Source: an uncultured Opitutia bacterium (GTDB lineage: Bacteria > Verrucomicrobiota > Verrucomicrobiia > Opitutales > Opitutaceae). From it: DNA of 64,000 nucleotides. A program made the translations under genes and the position numbers. Shown piece by piece: positions 1 to 7,933 of this stretch (the first letter of the stretch is position 1; each line of letters begins with the position of its first letter). The notes below the pieces were generated by a model. It saw nothing but the letters and a program-made list of their open reading frames with translations, was not told where the DNA came from and did not search any database. The stretch is taken from the NCBI GenBank assembly GCA_903834135.1, contig CAILHZ010000019.1, positions 1 to 64,000 of the forward strand. The letters are read 5' to 3'.

Positions 1-111
1 AAAGCTCACTTCTTGGGCCACCTCCTCGAAAGCCAATGGCGTTGGAATCATCGTCGTGATAATCTTTATAAAGTATTACTCAAAAATCTCTCTTTAAGCC
101 CACTCAGCTAG
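1..111 (+). mobile_element. C-terminal remnant of an IS1595-family (IS1016-like) transposase
   Basis: An open frame enters from the left edge and stops at TAG 109-111. Its 36 residues include HLLESQWRWNHRRDNLYKVL, which fits the conserved end of IS1595/IS1016-type DDE transposases (pattern L-x-E-x-x-[WF]-R-x-N-x-R, then a [DN]-[IL]-[YF]-x-x-L-L segment). Only the tail is visible, so whether the element is intact cannot be judged. The base composition here is AT-richer than in the receptor gene that follows. No terminal inverted repeat could be identified between 112 and 127. The family call rests on a short stretch recognised by eye. Confidence 0.55.
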
Positions 112-127
112 GAAAGACCCCGGAATA

Positions 128-2302
128 TTAGAAGGTGTAGCCCACCGAGCCGAAGATGCCGCGGCGCATGCCGTATTGCGCGGCGTTGACCCCGACGCCG
201 GAGCCATCGCGTAACTGATACGACTTGTCTGCGAGATTTACGACATCGAGCCGAACCTTCCAAAACCGGTTGTGACCGACCTTGAAGCTCTTTTCGGCAC
301 CGACGCTGACAGTGAAGTATGACGGAACGGTCCCGCCATTCGGGATGGTAGAGCCGTCGGCCGCGGTGGCGTCGGTTCGCAGACCGCTGCCGTAGAGCGA
401 ATCGACATAGACCCGGGTATCGCCGTGACTGGTGTTCCAGTGATACGACATGCCAAAGGAGCCGGTCAGCGTTTGGTCATGGTCCAAGGCGATCCAATGC
501 GAGTGGACATAGGCCAGATCGGTCGGGTCGAAGAGGAACTGTGACGAAATCCAGTCCTTCCCCTTCGCGACGGAGTGGGCGAGGTTCAGGTTAGTGGAGA
601 ACCCTCCGTGGGTGTAGGAGCCAGTCAGTTCCACCCCATAGATCTCTCCCTCCGCGTAGTTGAACGCCGAGAGAATCAGGGTCTGGCCGAATAGGCCGTC
701 ATCCAGCTGGTTCTTGGCCCGCTTGTAGTAGCCGTCTAGCCCCACTTGGAACCCCGGTGCCACCACCTGGGAGATGCCCACGTCAAAATAGTTCGCCCGC
801 TCGGCCTTGACCGGGTCGGCCTGGTCAGAGAGCGCTGCGTTTGAGGTGTTGTCGAATGCGATCACGGTGCTGGCTGGCACGTTTTCCACCGGCGGCGGCG
901 TGAAATAGCGCGCGTAGCCGGCGTGCAGGGTCGTCGAGTCCGACACATTGTAGATGAGATTCACGCGCGGGCTGAGCTTGTTCTCGTTGTCGAACGATGA
1001 GTTGAAAACATCGAAGCGAGCACCCCAGTTGATCGTCAGGCTAGAAGTGGCCTTCCATTCGTCCTGCAGATAGACGCCGGCAAACAATCCGTAGAGCCTT
1101 TGGTTGTCCGTGATCTTGAAGGCCGGACCGGTGGCGTCACCATTGCCACCCACCGGAAAAACCGTCGTGACCGAGTCGGTGCTCACCGATTCATGCAGCA
1201 ACATCACGCCGCCGCGAAGGGTATGACGATCGGTGAGCGAGTCACTGGCGTCAATCTGCAGGCCGGCGGACTGGAGCTTGCGCGCCACGTCGCTCGCCAC
1301 GCCGTTGAAATAAAGATCGCCGACCGGATCGGGAGTGAAATGCACCTGGCTGTCGCGGCCGATGAGGGAAGCCTGATAGTTCAGGCCGCCGACCGATTTC
1401 TGATAACTGACGACGCCGAAATAGTTCTGCTCATGCTGGTTCTCGTTCAGGTTGCTCGAATCGAAGTTTCCCGGCACCCACTGCGTGCCATTCGGGGAGG
1501 TGCCGGAGTCCAGGCCCGGGGTGTTGGGAACCTCGAATTTGCTGTCGGAGGCGCTCAGCATTACCGTGAGGCGGCTTTGATCGTCAAGAATGCCGGAGAA
1601 ATAGGAGAACAGTTTGCTCTGATTGGTCGTGTCGTGGATGGCCTTGGCGCTGTCCGTCGGGTTCTCGATGCCGAGATCGTTGTGATCGTAGCTGCCATCG
1701 ACGAAGTAGCTCACCTTGCCCGCCATCCCGCTGGCGGAGAACGTCGGGCGGACAGTGCCAAAGCTGCCGCCATACAGGGAGAAACTGCCGCTCTGGTCGT
1801 TGGTGCCGCTATTCGTGTGGATGTCCACGACGCCCGCCGTGCGGAAGCCGTATTGTGCCGGTAGCGAACCGGTGACGAACTGCAGGCTGTTGACGAACCG
1901 GGGGTCGAGCTCCAGCCCGAAGCCGGAGATGCCCTCCGGCAGAAGGACATCATTGATGCGATACTGCAGGTTGGCGTGTTCACCCCGAACGTGAAGATCG
2001 CCGTTGGCCGAGGAGTCCGCTGCGACACCCGGCACGCGCAACAGCACCTGATTAAAAGGTGCGTCTGCCCCCTGGGGCAGAACCTGAATTTGCTGCATAT
2101 CGATATGGAAGGACGATGCTCCTAATTCGGGCACGATGCTCTCCCGGGCTTGGTCGAGTTTGCCGTTTACGATGAATGGATCAAGCTTGAGCGTATCACC
2201 GGAGGTAGGGTCAGGCGTAGCGGGCGTGGTTTGGGCGTTCGTGGCGACCGCCGCAAACGTCATCAAAACGGAAAAGGAAATGAAGCGACTGAAAAATGAC
2301 AT
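128..2302 (-). CDS. TonB-dependent outer membrane receptor, GC-rich
   Basis: This encodes a 724-residue outer membrane active transporter; the substrate is unknown. The chosen start at 2302 gives a clean signal peptide (MSFFSRFISFSVLMTFAAVA, cleavage near TNAQ). An upstream in-frame start at 2377 would put 25 non-signal-like residues in front of it. The mature N-terminus is followed by a plug domain (about residues 60-170, with a VLLRVPGV-type segment and an LHVRGEH motif) and a 22-strand-type barrel. The protein ends in GSVGYTF, the aromatic terminus recognised by the BAM machinery. There is no carboxypeptidase-like N-terminal domain. The gene is strikingly GC-rich in its third codon positions compared with all other genes in the window, and it lies between a transposase remnant and the 3' end of ssrA, which suggests horizontal acquisition. 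Confidence 0.9.
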   Translation of the reverse strand: MSFFSRFISFSVLMTFAAVATNAQTTPATPDPTSGDTLKLDPFIVNGKLDQARESIVPELGASSFHIDMQQIQVLPQGADAPFNQVLLRVPGVAADSSANGDLHVRGEHANLQYRINDVLLPEGISGFGLELDPRFVNSLQFVTGSLPAQYGFRTAGVVDIHTNSGTNDQSGSFSLYGGSFGTVRPTFSASGMAGKVSYFVDGSYDHNDLGIENPTDSAKAIHDTTNQSKLFSYFSGILDDQSRLTVMLSASDSKFEVPNTPGLDSGTSPNGTQWVPGNFDSSNLNENQHEQNYFGVVSYQKSVGGLNYQASLIGRDSQVHFTPDPVGDLYFNGVASDVARKLQSAGLQIDASDSLTDRHTLRGGVMLLHESVSTDSVTTVFPVGGNGDATGPAFKITDNQRLYGLFAGVYLQDEWKATSSLTINWGARFDVFNSSFDNENKLSPRVNLIYNVSDSTTLHAGYARYFTPPPVENVPASTVIAFDNTSNAALSDQADPVKAERANYFDVGISQVVAPGFQVGLDGYYKRAKNQLDDGLFGQTLILSAFNYAEGEIYGVELTGSYTHGGFSTNLNLAHSVAKGKDWISSQFLFDPTDLAYVHSHWIALDHDQTLTGSFGMSYHWNTSHGDTRVYVDSLYGSGLRTDATAADGSTIPNGGTVPSYFTVSVGAEKSFKVGHNRFWKVRLDVVNLADKSYQLRDGSGVGVNAAQYGMRRGIFGSVGYTF

Positions 2303-2427
2303 GATTGAGTTAGGTTGAATGAGAGACAGGCTCGCCCGGACGCGCGGCGCCGGGCAGGGATCGAAAACGCGCCCCACGGAAAGCGTGGTTCGCGGAACGC
2401 TACGGTTTCAACTCAGGCCAGTGTAAA

Positions 2428-2781
2428 TGGTGGAGGTGGCGGGAGTTGAACCCGCGTGCCCCTGACCTTCGCACGCCACATCTACCTTATATAGTATCAC
2501 TTTAATCTCGCCGAAAGTATGCCATGACACGCGCTTAGCTTTCAGCCAACTCCCGGATGAAGATACAATGTGTGAACCGCGAGTCGCTAAACACATTATG
2601 CCTGCTGTCGGCGTAAGTTTCAGCTAGCAGGTGTCGCTGAGCTTACGTAACTGCATTAAGCAGCTAGGGGCATTTCTTCGAAGTTGCCTATTATTGTTTG
2701 GATTGAGGATTTACGTGAGACTATCCACTCACGATAAGGCAGTAGCGCACTCCAACCAAGGGTCGAATCCGGTACACCCCC
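2428..2781 (-). ncRNA. ssrA: Transfer-messenger RNA (tmRNA)
   Basis: One-piece tmRNA of about 354 nt that rescues stalled ribosomes by trans-translation. Read on the minus strand it starts GGGGGTGTACCGGATTCGAC and ends with the T-arm GGTTCAACTCCCGCC and an encoded CCA (2430-2428). The 5' GGGGGUG pairs with the 3' CACCUCC to form a seven-pair acceptor stem with one G-U. The tag reading frame most likely starts at GGC 2688-2686 and ends at TAA 2658-2656, giving the peptide GNFEEMPLAA with the usual hydrophobic LAA end. The resume codon is inferred from the frame of the LAA-stop. The 3' end abuts the foreign-looking receptor gene. Confidence 0.95.
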
Positions 2782-2788
2782 GTAATGC

Positions 2789-2794
2789 ATATAA
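2789..2794 (-). promoter_or_regulatory. Putative -10 element of ssrA
   Basis: On the minus strand TTATAT lies seven bases before the first G of the tmRNA, the expected distance for a sigma-70-type -10 box. No convincing TTGACA-like -35 element is visible 17 bases further upstream. Confidence 0.45.
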
Positions 2795-3059
2795 GCCATA
2801 TTAGTGGATTAAATGGACCATGGGAATTGGATTGGTGTGCTAACCAATCAAAGAACCAAGGGACCATATTCTCCTACAATTCATGAGAAAGCAAGAGTCC
2901 TATAGCTTACTGTTTAATGCTAGGTATTCCTGCCTTAAAATGTCTGTTTGGAGTAAAATAGAACTAGGTTTATTAACACCTGTTTTAGGTGTATTGAGTG
3001 GTTAAACATACCGAGATTATGGCAGTTATTATTTATCCTCATAGGATTTATCTAGGCAT
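2795..3059. other. Non-coding stretch with two small inverted repeats
   Basis: No credible gene is seen between the ssrA promoter and the next terminator. Two inverted repeats stand out: GATTGGT/ACCAATC with a six-base loop (2830-2849) and ACACCT/AGGTGT with a five-base loop (2976-2992). Neither is followed by a clear T-run, so their role is open. Confidence 0.4.
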
Positions 3060-3094
3060 GAAAAAGGCGCTTCCTTTTATAAAGAAGCGCCTTT
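3060..3094 (-). terminator. Rho-independent terminator after the TonB receptor
   Basis: The 11-bp stem AAAGGCGCTTC/GAAGCGCCTTT (3063-3073 and 3084-3094) with a ten-base loop is followed on the minus strand by a run of T. It lies 18 bases past the stop codon of the 3113-5572 gene. The flanking A/T runs may let it act in both directions. Confidence 0.85.
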
Positions 3095-3112
3095 GAGTAA
3101 AAACGATATGCC

Positions 3113-5572
3113 TTAGTGGCTACCGCCGTGTGAAAGCGTGTATGTGAGCATTACTCCACGACCATCACCTTGGGTACCGGATGTTTTAACATAATTTTTG
3201 TTAAATGCATTATTCATAGTAAATGCTAATCGCTGATCCCAGTTTTGATTAAGCTTAGGTAAACGATAGTTAACAGACAGAATCCATATTTCGTAGGAAG
3301 GGTATCTAATCTTCCATGCATCTGTATGGGCTGTTACTGTACTCATCTTCAACGCTTGATTAATAGTTGTTGTATCACCCGTGTTAGGCACTTGCGATGG
3401 AGTAGATGAAACATAGGTTGTTAATGCGTTCACGTATAATCCTTTGATGCCTGGCACAAAGTATTTAACGTATGCACTACCGTTTTCTGGAGTGATTCCG
3501 TTAACACTACGACCGACAACTTCAGGATAAGCTGAACCGTAATTAGTGTATTTTGAATTCACTTCAGCTCCGCTAACGCCAAACGTTAGGTTGTTATTTG
3601 CAACCCAGCTTAAATCAAATTCAAAGCCTCGTACGAGTTGATCACCGTCTTGAAGTGCTACATTGGTATAAACACCAGAACCGACGAAGGTTTCAACAGT
3701 ATCGTTTACTAGTACGTTGAACTGTTTTGCGTAATACCCGCCTAAAGTGAAGTTTAAGCGACTATTCAAATACGAGCCTTTGATTCCATAATCAAAACCT
3801 TTAGCGGTAAAGGGTGCATAAGTGGATGCAGCAATTACTGCTGGACGTGAGGTCTGATCAACAAAATATGCGCTGCTATAGCTTCCGTAAACATGCAGAT
3901 TAGGTGTGACTTTGTAGCTATATCCCATGTTCGGTTTATTTTGATGTACATAACGACGAACTACGCTTCCGCCTGCTTGGTTCGCACCACCTGTGCCTGC
4001 TGCTAGTGTGTTACCAAAACCTACCGAAGCGAACGCTACTGTGTAATCACGTTGTGAGAAAAGTACTGTATCGTTACGTATTCCTGCGTAAACAATAAGG
4101 CGTCCATCAAGCAGGAACATCTGCTGTCTAATGTTGCCACCTACTGATGAAGTGCGGCGACGTGTGAGTGTTCCACCATTTAAGGAAGCACCACCTGTAA
4201 TAGAATTTCCTGCACCACTGAATAATGACAATTCATTTGTATTATACCAGTTTGGGAAATAGTTGATTGGTGCATTAGGAACTAAGTTTAGAGGATTACC
4301 GTCTGGTGAAGTGAGTGTAACAACACGGCCCGAGCCTGCTGCTGTCCAAGCAACAATTGCTGGATCAGTTGAAGGACCATATTCCCACGTTGGATCCCAG
4401 CGGTAGTAATCGTTGTAATCTATAGTGAATAGTGTGTTTGCCTCAATAGTATGGTTAGCTAACCAGTAGTGAGCTTTCAAATCTTGTTGATAACCACCAC
4501 CGTCTTCTTGGATTTCTCCGCGGGAAGGAAGTGCTCCACGTGTTGTTGTAACAGCGCCTGTTACAGGAATAGTAATTGCACCCCATGATGTGTTGGAGTT
4601 GTAGTCCCAGCGGCGAGCACGGAAATAATAAGCTCCTGCACGTAAGCTCCAAATTTGATTAAATTGCTTTTCATATATACCCGTGAATGTGGAGCTTCCA
4701 CGATTTAGTTCACTATTAGGTCCATAAGGGTTGATTGAAGCTAAACCTAGATCATATCCCAGGGCTTGTGTTGTTGCTGTGTTATCTGGAGTTGCGGTAC
4801 GTGCAGCATAAATAAGTGGTACAGCTCCTTGAGGTGCTTGTTGTTTTTGTAAGAAAAATTCAGCACTAAATTGAATACGAGAAGAATTAGAAAATTCATG
4901 TGCAATCGCAGCATAGTATTCTTCATTATGCACTGCACCAAATTGGGCTGGAAAATGACGATCTGTTTGAGCAAGCGAGAGGACGTAGTAATTTTTAGAA
5001 GCCTTATCAATCGAGCCCGTCATTTCAAACTGGTTTTTACTCTGATTGTAGCTGCCCTTAGAAATGGTAATGTTCTCAGATGAGGCCTTCTTAGGTTGAA
5101 GGGAGATCATGTTAATCATACCGCCTGGAGATGAACGTCCGTAAATCGCTGCGTTTGGTCCACGAATAACTTCTAGACGATCGACATTACTTAAACCGTA
5201 GCGACCTAATCTATAAAAACCATCACGCAACTGGGATGATGCAGTAAAACCACGAAGGTTGAATGATCCACCGATACCAACGCCAGTAAGTCCACCGATA
5301 TAAGTCATATTTTCATCCAAGATTTGGATGTTAAAATCATCAAAGAACTCGCTAGTAAGATTTACGATACTGTAAGGCAGATCGATAATCTTAGTATTAA
5401 CGCGACTACCGGTCATTGTCTCGGATGCGATGTAGCTATTAGATGACTTCTCGGATACCGTGAAATCTGCTAATTTTACTACTTGGTCGGAGCTTGGAGC
5501 TGCTGCTTGCGCATAGATTCCTTGCTTTGCTGTTAGCGCTAGGAGCGCTAATATTAGGATACGTTTAATCAT
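3113..5572 (-). CDS. TonB-dependent receptor, siderophore-receptor-like
   Basis: An 819-residue outer membrane receptor with a signal peptide (residues 1-22, MIKRILILALLALTAKQGIYAQ). It has a TonB-box-like segment near VVKLADFTVSE and a plug domain at about residues 50-160 containing the motifs SFNLRGF and RLEVIRGPNAAIYGRSSPGG, typical of the FhuA/FecA-like subgroup. The rest is barrel. Unusually, the protein ends TYTLSHGGSH rather than with the terminal Phe or Trp normal for a BAM substrate; the expected aromatic-ended strand (MLTYTLS) is followed by five extra residues. Codon use matches the AT-rich neighbours, unlike the receptor at 128-2302. It is monocistronic with its own terminator. 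The substrate cannot be told; the neighbouring genes do not indicate iron. Confidence 0.9.
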   Translation of the reverse strand: MIKRILILALLALTAKQGIYAQAAAPSSDQVVKLADFTVSEKSSNSYIASETMTGSRVNTKIIDLPYSIVNLTSEFFDDFNIQILDENMTYIGGLTGVGIGGSFNLRGFTASSQLRDGFYRLGRYGLSNVDRLEVIRGPNAAIYGRSSPGGMINMISLQPKKASSENITISKGSYNQSKNQFEMTGSIDKASKNYYVLSLAQTDRHFPAQFGAVHNEEYYAAIAHEFSNSSRIQFSAEFFLQKQQAPQGAVPLIYAARTATPDNTATTQALGYDLGLASINPYGPNSELNRGSSTFTGIYEKQFNQIWSLRAGAYYFRARRWDYNSNTSWGAITIPVTGAVTTTRGALPSRGEIQEDGGGYQQDLKAHYWLANHTIEANTLFTIDYNDYYRWDPTWEYGPSTDPAIVAWTAAGSGRVVTLTSPDGNPLNLVPNAPINYFPNWYNTNELSLFSGAGNSITGGASLNGGTLTRRRTSSVGGNIRQQMFLLDGRLIVYAGIRNDTVLFSQRDYTVAFASVGFGNTLAAGTGGANQAGGSVVRRYVHQNKPNMGYSYKVTPNLHVYGSYSSAYFVDQTSRPAVIAASTYAPFTAKGFDYGIKGSYLNSRLNFTLGGYYAKQFNVLVNDTVETFVGSGVYTNVALQDGDQLVRGFEFDLSWVANNNLTFGVSGAEVNSKYTNYGSAYPEVVGRSVNGITPENGSAYVKYFVPGIKGLYVNALTTYVSSTPSQVPNTGDTTTINQALKMSTVTAHTDAWKIRYPSYEIWILSVNYRLPKLNQNWDQRLAFTMNNAFNKNYVKTSGTQGDGRGVMLTYTLSHGGSH

Positions 5573-5986
5573 ACGGGTTTTGTTGTGTGTTAACTAACAG
5601 TAAGGGGTAGGTGAATATGAGGTACGTTTTGTAAATATAGACCCTCGTTTAACTATTTAATACATATTACATTTTCGCGACAATTAAAAAACAATTTACG
5701 TGATTTCATATTTATTGAGTATTAGTTATTACGCTATATATCAATATCTTATGAATTTTAATGAGATTCAATTGCGAGTCATCCATAGGCATTACTGTTG
5801 TTTAATAGTTCCGGTGTAGTGGCGCGAATAGTTCACTAAGTGACTTAGTTCAGATGAAGACCGTCTACACCAATATCATTTATGGCATGTGTAACATGGC
5901 TAACATCTAAGCTACTAAAATAGCTTCAGTTTTACCCCAAAATGCTCAACTTTGATCAAGTAATTAAGTAACTGCCTCAAACCCCT
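5573..5986. other. Divergent intergenic region, AT-rich
   Basis: This 414-base region separates the receptor (leftward) from the esterase-like gene (rightward) and presumably holds both promoters. No RNA gene or small ORF is supported. A near-palindrome CTAAGTGACTTAG occurs in the right third, around 5835-5850. No clear -35/-10 pair could be assigned. Confidence 0.4.
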
Positions 5987-6997
5987 ATGCCTCTTTTTCT
6001 TTTACGTTATATCCGTTCTTGGGCCCACCTCAGTTGCTATCTGCTGACTTTACTGAGTATATCCGCTGCAACAGAAAATAGTGCTGTATCTTCAGTGCCA
6101 GATAAACCCCAGACTTTGTTGTTTATTGGTAATAGTTTTATGTTCGGTGCACTTTCTCCAGTAAGATTTTACCGAGCACAATCTGTAACTGACTTAAATG
6201 CAGAGCATATGGGTGGTGTGCCTGCACTTTTTAAGACATTCGCTTCAGAAGCCCAGCTCAATTATACAGTAAGTTTAGAAACGATCCGTGGTGCAGGATT
6301 AGACGCTCATCTTAAAACTAAGCTGCCATTAATTGTGAAACCTTGGGACCACGTTGTTATGCTAGGGTATAGTCTCTTAGACCGTAATAATCCTGGTAAT
6401 CCTGCACTACTCATTAAGACCGTGAAGCAAATGGCAGATCTACTGCACACGCAGAATACTGATGTAGATATACGCTTAATTTCAACTTGGCCACGTGCGG
6501 ATCAAATATATCCAGCTAAAGGATCTTGGTATGGAAAGTCCGTATCTGAAATGGCACATGATATTCGTTTAGCCTATAATCTAGCACGTACGAATAGTCC
6601 TTATGTGTGTGATGTTATCGCTGTAGGCGAAGCATGGAATAAAGCTATTGAGCAAGGTGTTGCTGATCCCAATCCCTATGACGGCATAGCGGCAGGCCAA
6701 ATAGATCTTTGGGGATACGATAATTATCATGCCAGTGCTTTTGGATATTACCTCGAAGCGCTCATGGTTTTTGGAGATCTCACTGGGCTTGATCCACGCT
6801 CACTAGGCAAAAAAGAAACCTGTGCCTATGAACTAGGCTTTTCCCCTGATCAAACCGCTTCATTGCAGCGCATCGCCTACGAACAGCTTAATTCAGATAA
6901 CGCTCAGAGGTCACTTAAGCCATTTACTGTGAGCTACTTAAATCCTTCGATAAAAATTGATGAAATTTCTTCGCGAGCTGCTCTGGGTGCACATTAG
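5987..6997 (+). CDS. SGNH/GDSL-like hydrolase, probably exported
   Basis: A 336-residue protein with a hydrophobic N-terminal segment (about residues 14-28) that probably acts as a signal peptide. The block LLFIGNSFMFG resembles the Ser-containing block I of SGNH hydrolases (G-N-S in place of G-D-S). Near residues 243-255 the sequence DNYHASAFGYYLEALMVF has a D-x-x-H arrangement like block V. These support an esterase-type or carbohydrate-esterase-like fold with Ser/Asp/His, though the substrate is unknown. It stands alone, with a 66-base gap before the transglutaminase gene, and may be transcribed with it. The fold assignment is by motif only. Confidence 0.65.
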   Translation: MPLFLLRYIRSWAHLSCYLLTLLSISAATENSAVSSVPDKPQTLLFIGNSFMFGALSPVRFYRAQSVTDLNAEHMGGVPALFKTFASEAQLNYTVSLETIRGAGLDAHLKTKLPLIVKPWDHVVMLGYSLLDRNNPGNPALLIKTVKQMADLLHTQNTDVDIRLISTWPRADQIYPAKGSWYGKSVSEMAHDIRLAYNLARTNSPYVCDVIAVGEAWNKAIEQGVADPNPYDGIAAGQIDLWGYDNYHASAFGYYLEALMVFGDLTGLDPRSLGKKETCAYELGFSPDQTASLQRIAYEQLNSDNAQRSLKPFTVSYLNPSIKIDEISSRAALGAH

Positions 6998-7063
6998 GAT
7001 TTAGGCTCATAGCGCATATTTTTTTAACATTTGGCATGCCTGAGGCTTGGTGGGTAGTACCGC

Positions 7064-7933
7064 ATGTTTTTTAATGTAATTCACTACACGAGATACGATT
7101 ATTCTCAGCCTGTTACGTTTGCACCTCATGCGCTTTATTTGAGGCCTAGGGAATCTTCTAAGCAAAGGCTTCATGAATATTCACTCAATGTTAGTCCAGA
7201 AGCTAAACGGGTTCATACGACAGATGCTGAGGATAACGCGTTAGATTATCTCTACTTCAATGGGCAGTCATCGACATTGGAATTGACGTCTCAATGTCTT
7301 GTAGAAACACGCAATAGTAATCCCTTTGATTTTATACTAGAACCTTACGCTCTGTTATTTCCTTTTGCCTATGCAGATAGCGATTCTTTTGTTTTAAGAC
7401 CTTATTTAGTCACGCCTCATGGCACGAATCCTTCTGAACTCAGTACATGGCTTGAAGAATATATGCCAAGTCCTCCATCTGATTCGATTTCTTTTATTCG
7501 TACACTAAACGCTGCTGTCTGTTTTTCTCTGCTCTATGTAAAGCGGGATGAGCCAGGAATACAAACTCCGAGAGAAACGCTCGAACGTGGTTCAGGTTCA
7601 TGCCGTGACTATGCTGTTCTTCTTATAGCTCTATGTAGGCAGCTGGGTGTAGCAGCACGTTTTGTCAGTGGATATGTTTATGAGCCTGTAGATCCATCGC
7701 TTATAAATCCACCTGTCTTATCTATGCACGCTTGGGTTGAGGTTTATTTACCTGGAGGTGGTTGGTGCGGGGTAGATCCATCACGCGGTATATTTTGTGA
7801 CGATAATTTTATTGCTGTAGCGCATACCTCACGTGCTGAAACGGTTAATCCGATACGAGGTAATTTTTATTCACCTGTACCAGCTCATGCCAAATTATCT
7901 ACTCATCTTCTGATCGAAAATAAAGGACCGTAA
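7064..7933 (+). CDS. Transglutaminase-like cysteine peptidase family protein
   Basis: A 289-residue protein without an obvious signal peptide. The N-terminal region (about 1-85) matches the bacterial transglutaminase-like N-terminal domain (HYTRYDYSQPV, then HALYLRPRES). The core carries the catalytic triad: Cys180 in GSGSCRDYA, His222 in SMHAWVEVYL and Asp238 in GVDPS. Members are thought to cleave or cross-link peptides. The stop overlaps the start of the next gene by one base (TAATG), so the two are translationally coupled. In other bacteria such genes also sit with DUF2126 proteins, which supports a joint function. Confidence 0.88.
   Translation: MFFNVIHYTRYDYSQPVTFAPHALYLRPRESSKQRLHEYSLNVSPEAKRVHTTDAEDNALDYLYFNGQSSTLELTSQCLVETRNSNPFDFILEPYALLFPFAYADSDSFVLRPYLVTPHGTNPSELSTWLEEYMPSPPSDSISFIRTLNAAVCFSLLYVKRDEPGIQTPRETLERGSGSCRDYAVLLIALCRQLGVAARFVSGYVYEPVDPSLINPPVLSMHAWVEVYLPGGGWCGVDPSRGIFCDDNFIAVAHTSRAETVNPIRGNFYSPVPAHAKLSTHLLIENKGP

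Noticed and set aside
18-26. GCCACCTCC matching the tmRNA 3' end, as a possible attachment-site repeat
   Set aside because: Nine bases only, and in inverted rather than direct orientation relative to ssrA; it is within the transposase frame and fits chance.
1100-1864. A 254-codon plus-strand frame inside the GC-rich receptor gene
   Set aside because: It is antisense to a clear TonB receptor; long shadow frames are expected in GC-rich genes and the product has no family features.
2408-2596. A 62-codon minus-strand frame
   Set aside because: It lies inside the tmRNA gene.
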